A stretch of DNA of 6,894 bases from a bacterium (GTDB lineage: Bacteria > Cyanobacteriota > Vampirovibrionia > Obscuribacterales > Obscuribacteraceae), in assembly GCA_030431355.1 (NCBI GenBank), contig JAUIJG010000290.1, positions 1 to 6,894 on the forward strand, written 5' to 3'. Below, in pieces: positions 1-4,872 of this stretch; position 1 is the stretch's first letter; every line of letters begins with the position of its first letter. A program made the translations under genes and the position numbers. The notes beneath the pieces were generated by a model. That model made no database searches. It had not been told where the DNA came from and was given only the letters and a program-made list of their open reading frames with translations.

Positions 1-437
1 GTGTCAGCTCCGCCGATCAGATCAGTGAGGATGTGATCTGGCTCAATGAAGATGCCACCGAGATGATTGATGAAGACTGGTTAAACGCGAAGCGCCACCA
101 CTTCGGAGTGCTCTTCAACGGCGATCATATGGATGAGGTGGACGAAGAGGGGAATTTGATCACCAGCAGCACCTTGCTCATACTTTGCAATGCCTACTGG
201 GAAGATATTGACTTTGTTCTGCCACCACACAAGGAAGAAGAGTATGCCCGCAATCTGGCTGTCGAGCAGCCGGAAAAATGTTGGAAGCTACTCCTTGATA
301 CATCTGGAATCTATTCGAGCAGCTGTTGGGAATTGAACTCCCGGTTCCTTGTCAGTGATCGAAGTCTTGTCCTGTTTGAGCTGAGCGACAAAGACGAGAA
401 CCTGCCTTATTCCAGCATTTCAGGTATACAAGTCTAA
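1..437 (+). CDS. glgX: Glycogen debranching enzyme GlgX, C-terminal fragment (5' end outside window)
   Basis: This is the last 145 codons of a GH13 isoamylase-type debranching enzyme, which hydrolyses alpha-1,6 branch points of glycogen or limit dextrin in the cytoplasm. The frame is open from base 3 to the TAA at 435-437, so the gene enters from the left; the GTG at 33 is an internal Val codon and not a start. The visible part is the C-terminal beta-sandwich region that follows the catalytic barrel. It carries the family sequence order: VIWLNEDATEM, DEDW, then FGVLFNGD, DEVDEEGN, a TLLILCNA strand, FVLPP, WKLLLDTS, and a final RSLVLFEL strand. The catalytic Asp/Glu residues lie upstream and cannot be checked. 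The gene converges on the membrane-protein unit, with only 23 bases between the two stop codons and no clear terminator. GlgX is the best fit; the related TreX or isoamylase subfamilies cannot be excluded from this fragment. Confidence 0.88.
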   Translation, partial: VSSADQISEDVIWLNEDATEMIDEDWLNAKRHHFGVLFNGDHMDEVDEEGNLITSSTLLILCNAYWEDIDFVLPPHKEEEYARNLAVEQPEKCWKLLLDTSGIYSSSCWELNSRFLVSDRSLVLFELSDKDENLPYSSISGIQV

Positions 438-460
438 GCGAAAGAAATGTGATTAGTCAT

Positions 461-1036
461 CTATTCTTCCAGGCTCACCGCTTCATGCAGGGCTTTCTGG
501 GCTTTGAGAATGAAGGGGAGTGACAAGAAGTAAGAGACTAGTCCCTGGACCGCGCATGCTTTCATGAGCATCTCCGGAGAGTCCAGGGCGATGTTTTTTT
601 GAAAAAATATGGATAGGAAACTAAGGCTCATCATAGGTACCAGTGGTGGTGCCAGGGAGATTAACCATTTGGGATGTTCTCCGGTCATCACTTTAAAAGG
701 AATTGTCTGGGCCGCGGCTTGCAGGCTAATCTTGCCGGTCTTGATGTCATTCATGATTTTTACTCCTTCGAGCATAATCGCGAAAAATGCAGAGACAGCA
801 AGAAAGAGAAGACCGAATATCGAATAGACTATCGCGTATAAAAACACGAATATAGCCTGGACCAGGTAGTCACCGTTCCATGAAAGCTCTAAAACTATTG
901 GGAAAATAAAATTGATCGATAACAGAAGGGCAATTTGTTGAACGATAAAATAGAGAGGAGATGCTAGAGCCCGGGCACCTTGCTGATTTCGAACTTTCTC
1001 TTTTAGTTTTTCCAGCTCTGTCTCATCGATCTTCAT
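461..1036 (-). CDS. Multi-pass membrane protein of unknown function
   Basis: I do not recognise this 191-residue protein as a named family. It begins with a short charged, probably cytoplasmic segment (about residues 1-25, rich in Glu/Lys). Hydrophobic stretches follow at roughly 27-48, 57-89 (long enough for two helices), 124-146 and 157-177, giving four or five predicted membrane passes. Two polar loops, around DIKTGKISLQ and GEHPKW, separate the hydrophobic halves. There is no signal peptide cleavage site and no catalytic motif that I can see. Its ATG overlaps the stop of the upstream gene as TAATG and has no good SD of its own, so it is probably translated by coupling to the DUF4870-type gene and made with it. 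The conserved-looking GEHPKWL loop and the pairing suggest the two proteins work together in the membrane; that is inference. Confidence 0.75.
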   Translation of the reverse strand: MKIDETELEKLKEKVRNQQGARALASPLYFIVQQIALLLSINFIFPIVLELSWNGDYLVQAIFVFLYAIVYSIFGLLFLAVSAFFAIMLEGVKIMNDIKTGKISLQAAAQTIPFKVMTGEHPKWLISLAPPLVPMMSLSFLSIFFQKNIALDSPEMLMKACAVQGLVSYFLSLPFILKAQKALHEAVSLEE

Positions 1037-1491
1037 TAAAGGTTCATGGAACTGCCGGAGTCTGTGCTGTAGCGATCCGCATAATGTCCGATGATAGGAA
1101 GTTTGGTCATCTCATTCTGATTGGCTTTGTACATCATAAAGAGGCTTACGAAAACTGTCGCGGCAAGATAGAGCCATGTGACAATTCCGATGCCGCCTGC
1201 TATCAATGGTCCGAGTATCGGAATGAAAGCAACCAGACCCGCCACCGCCGAAATGAAGCAGATTGCCACGGCGGAGCCGAAAAGCATGAGTGATTGCAGA
1301 GCATGGAATCGAACGAATTTACTCTGGGGAGGCTCGGTGGCCAGGAAAATTATGCAGAAAATGACATTCAGGGCGAATATCGGGCAGTAGCTCAACATAG
1401 AAGCTGTTGAGTAATCCAGGTTGAGCGATTGTGTTTTTCCACCGGGAAGATCCTGACCGCTGTGGGGAACCGGGGTATTATGTTCTTCCAT
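1036..1491 (-). CDS. DUF4870-type small membrane protein
   Basis: This 151-residue protein matches the DUF4870 (Tic20-like) pattern of small bacterial membrane proteins. A polar N-terminal tail (about 1-28) is followed by a first membrane helix (about 30-51). Next comes the hallmark FVRFHALQS at 59-67, a second helix (about 68-90), a Gly/Pro-rich hydrophobic segment with a third helix (about 95-125), and a C-terminal KLPIIG motif. The role of the family is not established. The start is placed at the ATG at 1491-1489 because AAGGAG lies six bases upstream of it. A GTG nine codons further upstream (1518) stays in frame but would put that SD inside the gene. The stop overlaps the start of the next gene (TAATG), so the two form an operon. 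A promoter at 1569-1597 reads into it after a leader of about 70 bases. Confidence 0.82.
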   Translation of the reverse strand: MEEHNTPVPHSGQDLPGGKTQSLNLDYSTASMLSYCPIFALNVIFCIIFLATEPPQSKFVRFHALQSLMLFGSAVAICFISAVAGLVAFIPILGPLIAGGIGIVTWLYLAATVFVSLFMMYKANQNEMTKLPIIGHYADRYSTDSGSSMNL

Positions 1492-1500
1492 GATCTGCTC
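1489..1500 (-). promoter_or_regulatory. SD site that fixes the DUF4870 start
   Basis: On the minus strand AAGGAG is followed by CAGATC and then ATG, a near-ideal ribosome binding site. It supports the start at 1491 over the in-frame GTG at 1518. Confidence 0.75.
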
Positions 1501-1544
1501 CTTTTTCTCTGGAAACACCTATTCTACGAGAACGACAAGAAAAA

Positions 1545-1573
1545 TTAGCCTGCTTAGATATTTTATCTATAAT
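1545..1573 (+). promoter_or_regulatory. Candidate promoter for the secreted-protein gene
   Basis: A perfect TATAAT (1568-1573) lies 17 bases after a weak -35 candidate TTAGCC (1545-1550, three of six matches). Transcription would begin near 1580, about 68 bases before the ATG at 1648. The weak -35 suggests an activator or low basal activity. A second -10-like CATAAT at 1603-1608 has no convincing -35. Confidence 0.45.
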
Positions 1574-1597
1574 AAGTCTACATTTGCTTGTTGTCAG
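1569..1597 (-). promoter_or_regulatory. Sigma70-like promoter for the membrane-protein operon
   Basis: Reading leftward, a -35 box CTGACA (1597-1592) is separated by exactly 17 bases from a -10 box TATTAT (1574-1569). Each box is one mismatch from consensus. Transcription would begin near 1562, leaving a leader of about 70 bases before the DUF4870 ATG at 1491. The -10 box overlaps the -10 box of the rightward promoter. Confidence 0.65.
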
Positions 1598-1647
1598 GAT
1601 GTCATAATGAATGCCTTACTAGCTTTTAGACGGAATTCGAAATCGAG

Positions 1648-2181
1648 ATGAAGAATTTCATATCCTTCACGGTATTGGCTCTGGGTCTACTTCCCTCGCC
1701 GGTTTTTGCCCAGAGCATTGCACAGGGAATCCCGACCGATACCACTCCTCAACTGAGGGAGAAAATCGAGCCCACTAAGATCAAGGAACCGGTCGATGAT
1801 GACAAAGCTTCAGAGAATAAAGACGATAGTGACTCTAATAAAGCTAACCCCATCGACCTGAAATCCCTGGGACGCAAGAAAGATAAAAGTACGGTTCCAT
1901 TGCCGCTGCGAATGGCATCATTTACCACCGGCTTTGTGGTGGGAACTCCTATTGCTATCACCAGATGTGCCATCAAGCAAACCAAGGCTGGTACCAGGGA
2001 CCTTGTGGGAGATTCTCACAACCCATTATTGGTGGTGCCTGCCGCCATTATTTCCATTCCATTCGGTGCCATGGGTGGACCTTTCGAAGGCGTCGGTTAT
2101 GCCGCCGTGAACAGCTGGCGCCATAGTGGCGATGAGCCTTTCGGACAGGAAACTTTCAGTCTTGGTGATTCCATAGACTGA
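1648..2181 (+). CDS. Secreted protein of unknown function with signal peptide
   Basis: This 177-residue protein is not one I recognise. The N-terminus is a typical Sec signal peptide: MKN, a hydrophobic core, then SPVFA with likely cleavage before QS at about residue 23. Residues about 35-85 form a very polar, probably disordered linker rich in Asp, Lys, Ser and Asn. The second half is different. A small-residue hydrophobic segment (TTGFVVGTPIAI, about 92-103) is followed by CAIKQTKAGTRD, then a second hydrophobic Pro/Gly/Ala segment (LLVVPAAIISIPFGAMGGP, about 127-145), ending in GVGYAAVNSW and an acidic tail. Both segments have the small-residue make-up of membrane-associated hairpins, so attachment to a membrane outside the cytoplasm is possible. 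The ATG is the first in-frame start after a TAG at 1627-1629; its SD is weak. The gene is divergent from the membrane operon and convergent with usp. Confidence 0.72.
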   Translation: MKNFISFTVLALGLLPSPVFAQSIAQGIPTDTTPQLREKIEPTKIKEPVDDDKASENKDDSDSNKANPIDLKSLGRKKDKSTVPLPLRMASFTTGFVVGTPIAITRCAIKQTKAGTRDLVGDSHNPLLVVPAAIISIPFGAMGGPFEGVGYAAVNSWRHSGDEPFGQETFSLGDSID

Positions 2182-2204
2182 ATTGTGACCTGGAAAAAAG
2201 AAAT

Positions 2205-2744
2205 TTAGAACATCACCGCATGTGGTGGATCTATATTATCCTCAGGTGGTGCGTCAAGCACATTTGCGAGTGCTTGCTTAATCCCTGAATCATCTCGCTT
2301 CTGCTTGCCATGGCCTGGTCTTTTCACAATCAGAATCGAGCAATTTGCTCTACCGGCTATATGGGTAGGCACGTCGCTCATAATGATCTGGTTGATACCG
2401 GCAGGTCGAGGCGCTCCCATGGCGATGATATCCGGCGACCAGTCAGCGGCTACGCTCTCTATCATTCTCTTGGGATCTCCGGGCTCCACGTCGATGCTGA
2501 CATTCTCAAGACCGACACATTCAGCCAATTTGAAAGCATGTTCTTCCAGGCTTTCAAAAGCTTTCTCTTTCATCAATGCCCACTGATTAATCAGGGAAGG
2601 GTCATATTGCCCCACGGGATTTTCAGACATATCTTTGAATTCAGGAATGGCAGTGAGGATTTTGAATTCCGTTCCCTGTTTCCATACCTGGCTTGCCAGC
2701 CAACTTATTGTGTAATAAGAATAGAGCGAGCCGTCAATAGGCAC
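2205..2744 (-). CDS. Universal stress protein domain, second half of a split tandem Usp
   Basis: This is a UspA-family alpha/beta domain. In this frame the sequence RVLVPIDGS, the usual first beta strand and following loop, lies across the nominal GTG start at 2744. Starting there would cut off most of that strand, and no SD precedes it. The domain continues with a helix, a FKILTAIPEF strand, a long central helix (LINQWALMKEKAFESLEEHAFKL in two parts), a DIIAMGAPRP strand/loop and a closing ILIVKRP strand. The ATP-loop pattern G-2x-G-9x-G-S/T of ATP-binding Usps is not present: the Gly-Ser position reads MSDVP. A polar Pro/Asp-rich tail of about 35 residues follows. It overlaps the upstream Usp frame by 40 bases in the -1 frame. 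The simplest reading is that both halves were one protein of about 336 residues. Its stop lies 23 bases from the end of the secreted-protein gene. Confidence 0.75.
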   Translation of the reverse strand: MPIDGSLYSYYTISWLASQVWKQGTEFKILTAIPEFKDMSENPVGQYDPSLINQWALMKEKAFESLEEHAFKLAECVGLENVSIDVEPGDPKRMIESVAADWSPDIIAMGAPRPAGINQIIMSDVPTHIAGRANCSILIVKRPGHGKQKRDDSGIKQALANVLDAPPEDNIDPPHAVMF

Positions 2745-3214
2745 CAGGACACGATAACCGAGTCTTCGAGCACCTCTTCTGTGGGCTTGACAATCAATAC
2801 CGGGGCCGTGGACTTTGCTGTCACTTCTTTGGAGACAGAGCCCATATAAAAATGATGGGTCGAAGACTGAGTTCGTTTAGGACCGAGGATGATCAGATCT
2901 GCTTTCCAGTTTTCCGAAACTTCTAAGATGCTCTCTGCCGGTTTGCCAAAATGAACCCTGTAATTGATATTGCAGTTTTTCTGCCAGAGAGAAAGCTCCC
3001 TGGCTAGCTCCCGCAGAACCATGGAATGATTATTCACTTCATCCTGATTCTTAATCGGATCGTCTTCGAAGGCCGGCAGTGGAAGAAAGCCAGCTTTCTT
3101 ACCCACTACTTTCAGAATCAAAATTTCCGAGTCCGGATTGAGAGCCATGGTGGCAAGAAGCCTCAGGGCACTCAGGGAACTTCTAGATCCATCGTAGGGA
3201 ATCAATATGCGCAT
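2705..3214 (-). CDS. Universal stress protein domain, first half of a split tandem Usp
   Basis: This is a UspA-family domain that would act in the cytoplasm. It starts with the typical MRILIPYDGS strand and loop and has a central SEILILKVVG strand. LIILGPKRTQ leads to MGSVSKEV, and it closes with APVLIVKP at about residue 144. The Gly-Ser of the nucleotide loop is present, but the second Gly of G-2x-G is Arg and the spacing is one longer, so ATP binding is uncertain. After residue 152 the reading frame runs into 17 residues (VIVSWC to ITQ) unlike any Usp, whereas the -1 frame gives GYRVLVPIDGS, the start of another Usp domain. A one-base loss near 2759, or a sequencing error, would explain this. 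The ATG at 3214 has AAAAGG eight bases upstream. If the break is real, this half can still form a complete single domain. Confidence 0.78.
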   Translation of the reverse strand: MRILIPYDGSRSSLSALRLLATMALNPDSEILILKVVGKKAGFLPLPAFEDDPIKNQDEVNNHSMVLRELARELSLWQKNCNINYRVHFGKPAESILEVSENWKADLIILGPKRTQSSTHHFYMGSVSKEVTAKSTAPVLIVKPTEEVLEDSVIVSWCLLTARSILITQ

Positions 3215-3228
3215 TAGATTTGCCTTTT
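3212..3228 (-). promoter_or_regulatory. Ribosome binding site of the first usp frame
   Basis: On the minus strand AAAAGG (3228-3223) precedes the ATG (3214-3212) by eight bases. The second usp frame has no such site, which supports reading both halves as one gene. Confidence 0.6.
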
Positions 3229-3302
3229 GCTCTCTAGAATTAGCTGGGGTTAATCTCGGGTTCCGCCAACGGTATATATCGACCTACTTGGGTTTACCAG
3301 GC

Positions 3303-3319
3303 TTGTCAATATTAACCGG
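3303..3319. repeat. Direct repeat copy 1, near-palindromic core
   Basis: TTGTCAATATTAACCGG, repeated at 3427-3444 with one extra T. Its core GTCAATATTAAC is a near-palindrome (GTyAATATTrAC), as expected for a dimeric regulator site. A shorter related piece, GGTCAATT, lies at 3334-3341. Confidence 0.6.
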
Positions 3320-3332
3320 GATATTATAACCC
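3318..3332. repeat. Imperfect palindrome GGGATATTATAACCC
   Basis: The arms GGG.TAT and ATA.CCC are complementary around a central T, with one mismatched pair. It directly abuts repeat copy 1, and its minus strand contains a perfect TATAAT. It may be an operator or part of the usp promoter. Confidence 0.4.
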
Positions 3333-3426
3333 TGGTCAATTCTTTCGTTTTCCTTTCAGTTGTCTTTACTTTGTTTCATTCCGGGTTATCTCTGTAAGAC
3401 CACGGCATAGAGCTGATTATTAGAAG

Positions 3427-3444
3427 TTGTCAATTATTAACCGG
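3427..3444. repeat. Direct repeat copy 2, near-palindromic core
   Basis: TTGTCAATTATTAACCGG, identical to copy 1 (3303-3319) apart from one inserted T, 124 bases away in the same orientation. The minus strand of both copies contains TTGACA. Confidence 0.6.
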
Positions 3445-3472
3445 TTTTGATATTTGTGAACCTGATACCTAT

Positions 3473-3502
3473 AAAAAAAAGAGCCCGGTGATGGGCCCTT
3501 TT
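3473..3502 (-). terminator. Intrinsic terminator of the TPR gene
   Basis: On the minus strand AAGGGCCC, a six-base loop ATCACC and GGGCTCTT form an eight-pair stem with one G-T pair. This runs directly into an eight-T tract. It begins about 34 bases after the TPR gene stop. In the other direction the T tract is only four bases, so rightward termination would be weak. Confidence 0.88.
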
Positions 3503-3533
3503 CCACAACTTAGTTCTTAACTCCTGGCTAAAC

Positions 3534-4697
3534 CTAATCGTCTCCCAGAGAGGTCGTGTTCTGAAGTTTTTCCGATGTGTCCGTGCCGCCTGTTTTTGCA
3601 TTGACGTCGGTCAGGAATGTTTCATCGTACCAGCGGTCCGGATTCTTAGGATCATTGGCGAACTTTATCTTCTTAGGTAATTTGGGGTTGAAGAACTGAG
3701 CTCGTTTTATGTCTTCCCGGGCAAGAATGGATTTGCCTTCTTTATGCCATAGGAAAGCCCTCGCCAGATAGAAGTTTGCCTGGTTAGGATCTAGCCGGAT
3801 TGCATATTCCAGATCCTCCATGGCGCCACCATCATGACCCAACTGCATGTTGGCTTTGGCCCGGTGGTAGTAGAGATCCGCATTGGTGGGATCCTGCTTG
3901 ATGGCGTCGCTGAAGTCGGATAGAGCCTGCTTAGCGTTTTTCAGCTTGTACCATTCATGGCCGCGTTTTTTGAGCAGTCCGCCGTCAGCCGGGTCAAGCT
4001 CGAGAGCTTTGTCATAATCTTTTAGAGCCTCTTCCGGTCTACTCATTCCGCTATAGGCAGTGCCTCGATGAATGTAAGCAACATCGTATTCAGGATTTAA
4101 CTCGATGGCATAGCTGTAGTCTTTGAGCGCGTCCAGGTTTTTACCGAGGACATGGAACACGTCACCCCTGCCCACCAGCGCTTTTACGTTTTTTGGATCA
4201 TTTTTGAGCGCCTGGTTATAGGCTCCCAGGGCTTCTTCCGCTTTACCGGATTTGTTATAGGAATCGCCTAGATTGCTATAGGCCTGAGAGAGTTTGGGGT
4301 CGAGCCGAATCGCTTTTTCAAAGTCGCGAATCGCTTTGGCGTGTTCACCCAGTTTGGAATAGGTTATGCCTCTGGACAGATAGCCGGAGGCTTTTTCGGG
4401 AGCATAAACTATTGCCTGGCTGAAATCTTTTACGGCAAGCTGGTAATGCTTCAACTCGAAAAAGCACTGGCCCCTTCGCATATAGTCCCGGGCATCGGTG
4501 GCCGCCATGCCGATTGACATGTCAAAAGCTTGAATAGCGTCTTTGAAATTCTTGGTTTTCATAAGGCGCACGCCTTTTTCATAGAAAGAGCCGGATGTAT
4601 CATCGGCAAGTCCCGGAGTCATCGGCATCAATGCAATTAGACCACCCATCAAGAGTGTTCCGGTCAATTTCCTTGTCCGTTTCATTTTCTCCCTCAT
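3534..4697 (-). CDS. Exported protein with nine TPR repeats
   Basis: This protein of 387 residues (from the chosen start) consists of a signal peptide and an unbroken TPR array. The N-terminus has MKRTRK, a hydrophobic core rich in Leu, Met and Gly, then PGLA with likely cleavage before DD at about residue 32, so it should act outside the cytoplasmic membrane. Nine consecutive 34-residue TPRs follow (about 36 to 343). Each has the W/Y-x-x-G/A, Y and A-x-x-D/A-(F/Y)-x-x-A-(I/L)-x-x-x-P spacing, for example ending AIRLDPKL, ALKNDPKN and ALELDPAD. A polar tail of about 40 residues closes the protein. TPR arrays bind peptides or proteins; the partner is unknown. AAAGGAGG nine bases before the ATG at 4697 supports this start; an ATG four codons later (4685) is also possible. 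A GTG at 4736 would lie upstream of the -10 box. A terminator follows, so it is probably transcribed alone. Confidence 0.87.
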   Translation of the reverse strand: MREKMKRTRKLTGTLLMGGLIALMPMTPGLADDTSGSFYEKGVRLMKTKNFKDAIQAFDMSIGMAATDARDYMRRGQCFFELKHYQLAVKDFSQAIVYAPEKASGYLSRGITYSKLGEHAKAIRDFEKAIRLDPKLSQAYSNLGDSYNKSGKAEEALGAYNQALKNDPKNVKALVGRGDVFHVLGKNLDALKDYSYAIELNPEYDVAYIHRGTAYSGMSRPEEALKDYDKALELDPADGGLLKKRGHEWYKLKNAKQALSDFSDAIKQDPTNADLYYHRAKANMQLGHDGGAMEDLEYAIRLDPNQANFYLARAFLWHKEGKSILAREDIKRAQFFNPKLPKKIKFANDPKNPDRWYDETFLTDVNAKTGGTDTSEKLQNTTSLGDD

Positions 4698-4714
4698 CCA
4701 GCATGTCCTCCTTT
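4695..4714 (-). promoter_or_regulatory. Strong SD that decides the TPR gene start
   Basis: AAAGGAGGA (4714-4706) lies nine bases (counted from AGGAGG) before ATG 4697-4695. The alternative ATG at 4685 has only GAGGGAG three to six bases away. An ATG at 4705-4703 in another frame sits too close to the SD and opens only a short shadow frame. Confidence 0.65.
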
Positions 4715-4725
4715 GGCATGGGACC

Positions 4726-4731
4726 ATTATA
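4726..4731 (-). promoter_or_regulatory. -10 box for the TPR gene
   Basis: A perfect TATAAT on the minus strand, which would start transcription near 4719, about 22 bases before the ATG at 4697. No good -35 lies at 16-18 bases, so the promoter may be activator-dependent. Confidence 0.45.
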
Positions 4732-4809
4732 GCCACTAATCATTGAATTAGCTGAGAATTAGCAGAACCCCTTCGATTCCAATAGAGGAACTAGAAGCGG
4801 ATTCAACCC

Positions 4810-4837
4810 TCAGAATACTATCTACCCCATATTCTGA
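4810..4837. repeat. Inverted repeat TCAGAATA-N12-TATTCTGA
   Basis: Perfect eight-base arms (4810-4817 and 4830-4837) around a 12-base spacer, between the glgP stop and the TPR promoter. The arms are AT-rich and no T tract follows, so it is a poor terminator. It could be an operator for the TPR gene or an RNA hairpin at the glgP 3' end. Confidence 0.5.
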
Positions 4838-4841
4838 AGAA

Positions 4842-4853
4842 CCTATATATAGG
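4842..4853. repeat. Perfect 12-base palindrome CCTATATATAGG
   Basis: Fully self-complementary without a loop, about 20 bases beyond the glgP stop. It suits a dimeric DNA-binding protein better than an RNA hairpin. Chance occurrence in AT-rich DNA is possible. Confidence 0.45.
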
Positions 4854-4872
4854 ATGTCATCAAGAGAACTTG

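Larger units (their letters stand above)
3215..3472. promoter_or_regulatory. Gene-free region upstream of usp
   Basis: No credible coding frame is seen here. It is AT-richer than the flanking genes and should hold the usp promoter. Leftward -35-like boxes are TTGACC (3339-3334, followed after 17 bases by GTTAAT) and two TTGACA boxes lying inside the repeated motif described separately; neither TTGACA has a good -10 at normal spacing. A TATAAT (3328-3323) lacks a -35. The motif GGTTAA/GGTTAT occurs several times on both strands: about 3248 and 3384 on the plus strand, and about 3312-3317, 3326-3331 and 3437-3442 on the minus strand. The active promoter cannot be chosen from sequence alone. Confidence 0.5.

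Noticed and set aside
961..1293. Plus-strand open frame antisense to the two membrane protein genes
   Set aside because: It spans the junction of two coupled genes on the other strand, and the predicted protein is low in hydrophobic structure and unlike a real family.
2182..2204. Possible terminator between the secreted-protein gene and usp
   Set aside because: There is a T-rich run on the minus strand, but the only upstream hairpin has a four-base stem (CACC/GGTG) and is separated from the run by about 12 bases.
2750..2770. Programmed -1 frameshift site in usp
   Set aside because: The bases at the frame change (GAC TCG GTT on the minus strand) do not form an X-XXY-YYZ slippery heptamer, and no clear downstream stimulatory stem was seen.
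2310..2849. Plus-strand open frame of 179 codons antisense to the usp genes
   Set aside because: It lies opposite clear Usp coding sequence and its product has no recognisable features. It is a shadow frame.
3499..3507. TTTTCCACA, a match to the DnaA box pattern
   Set aside because: It is a single copy beside a terminator, with no cluster, no AT-rich unwinding region and no dnaA/dnaN genes, so it is not evidence of an origin.
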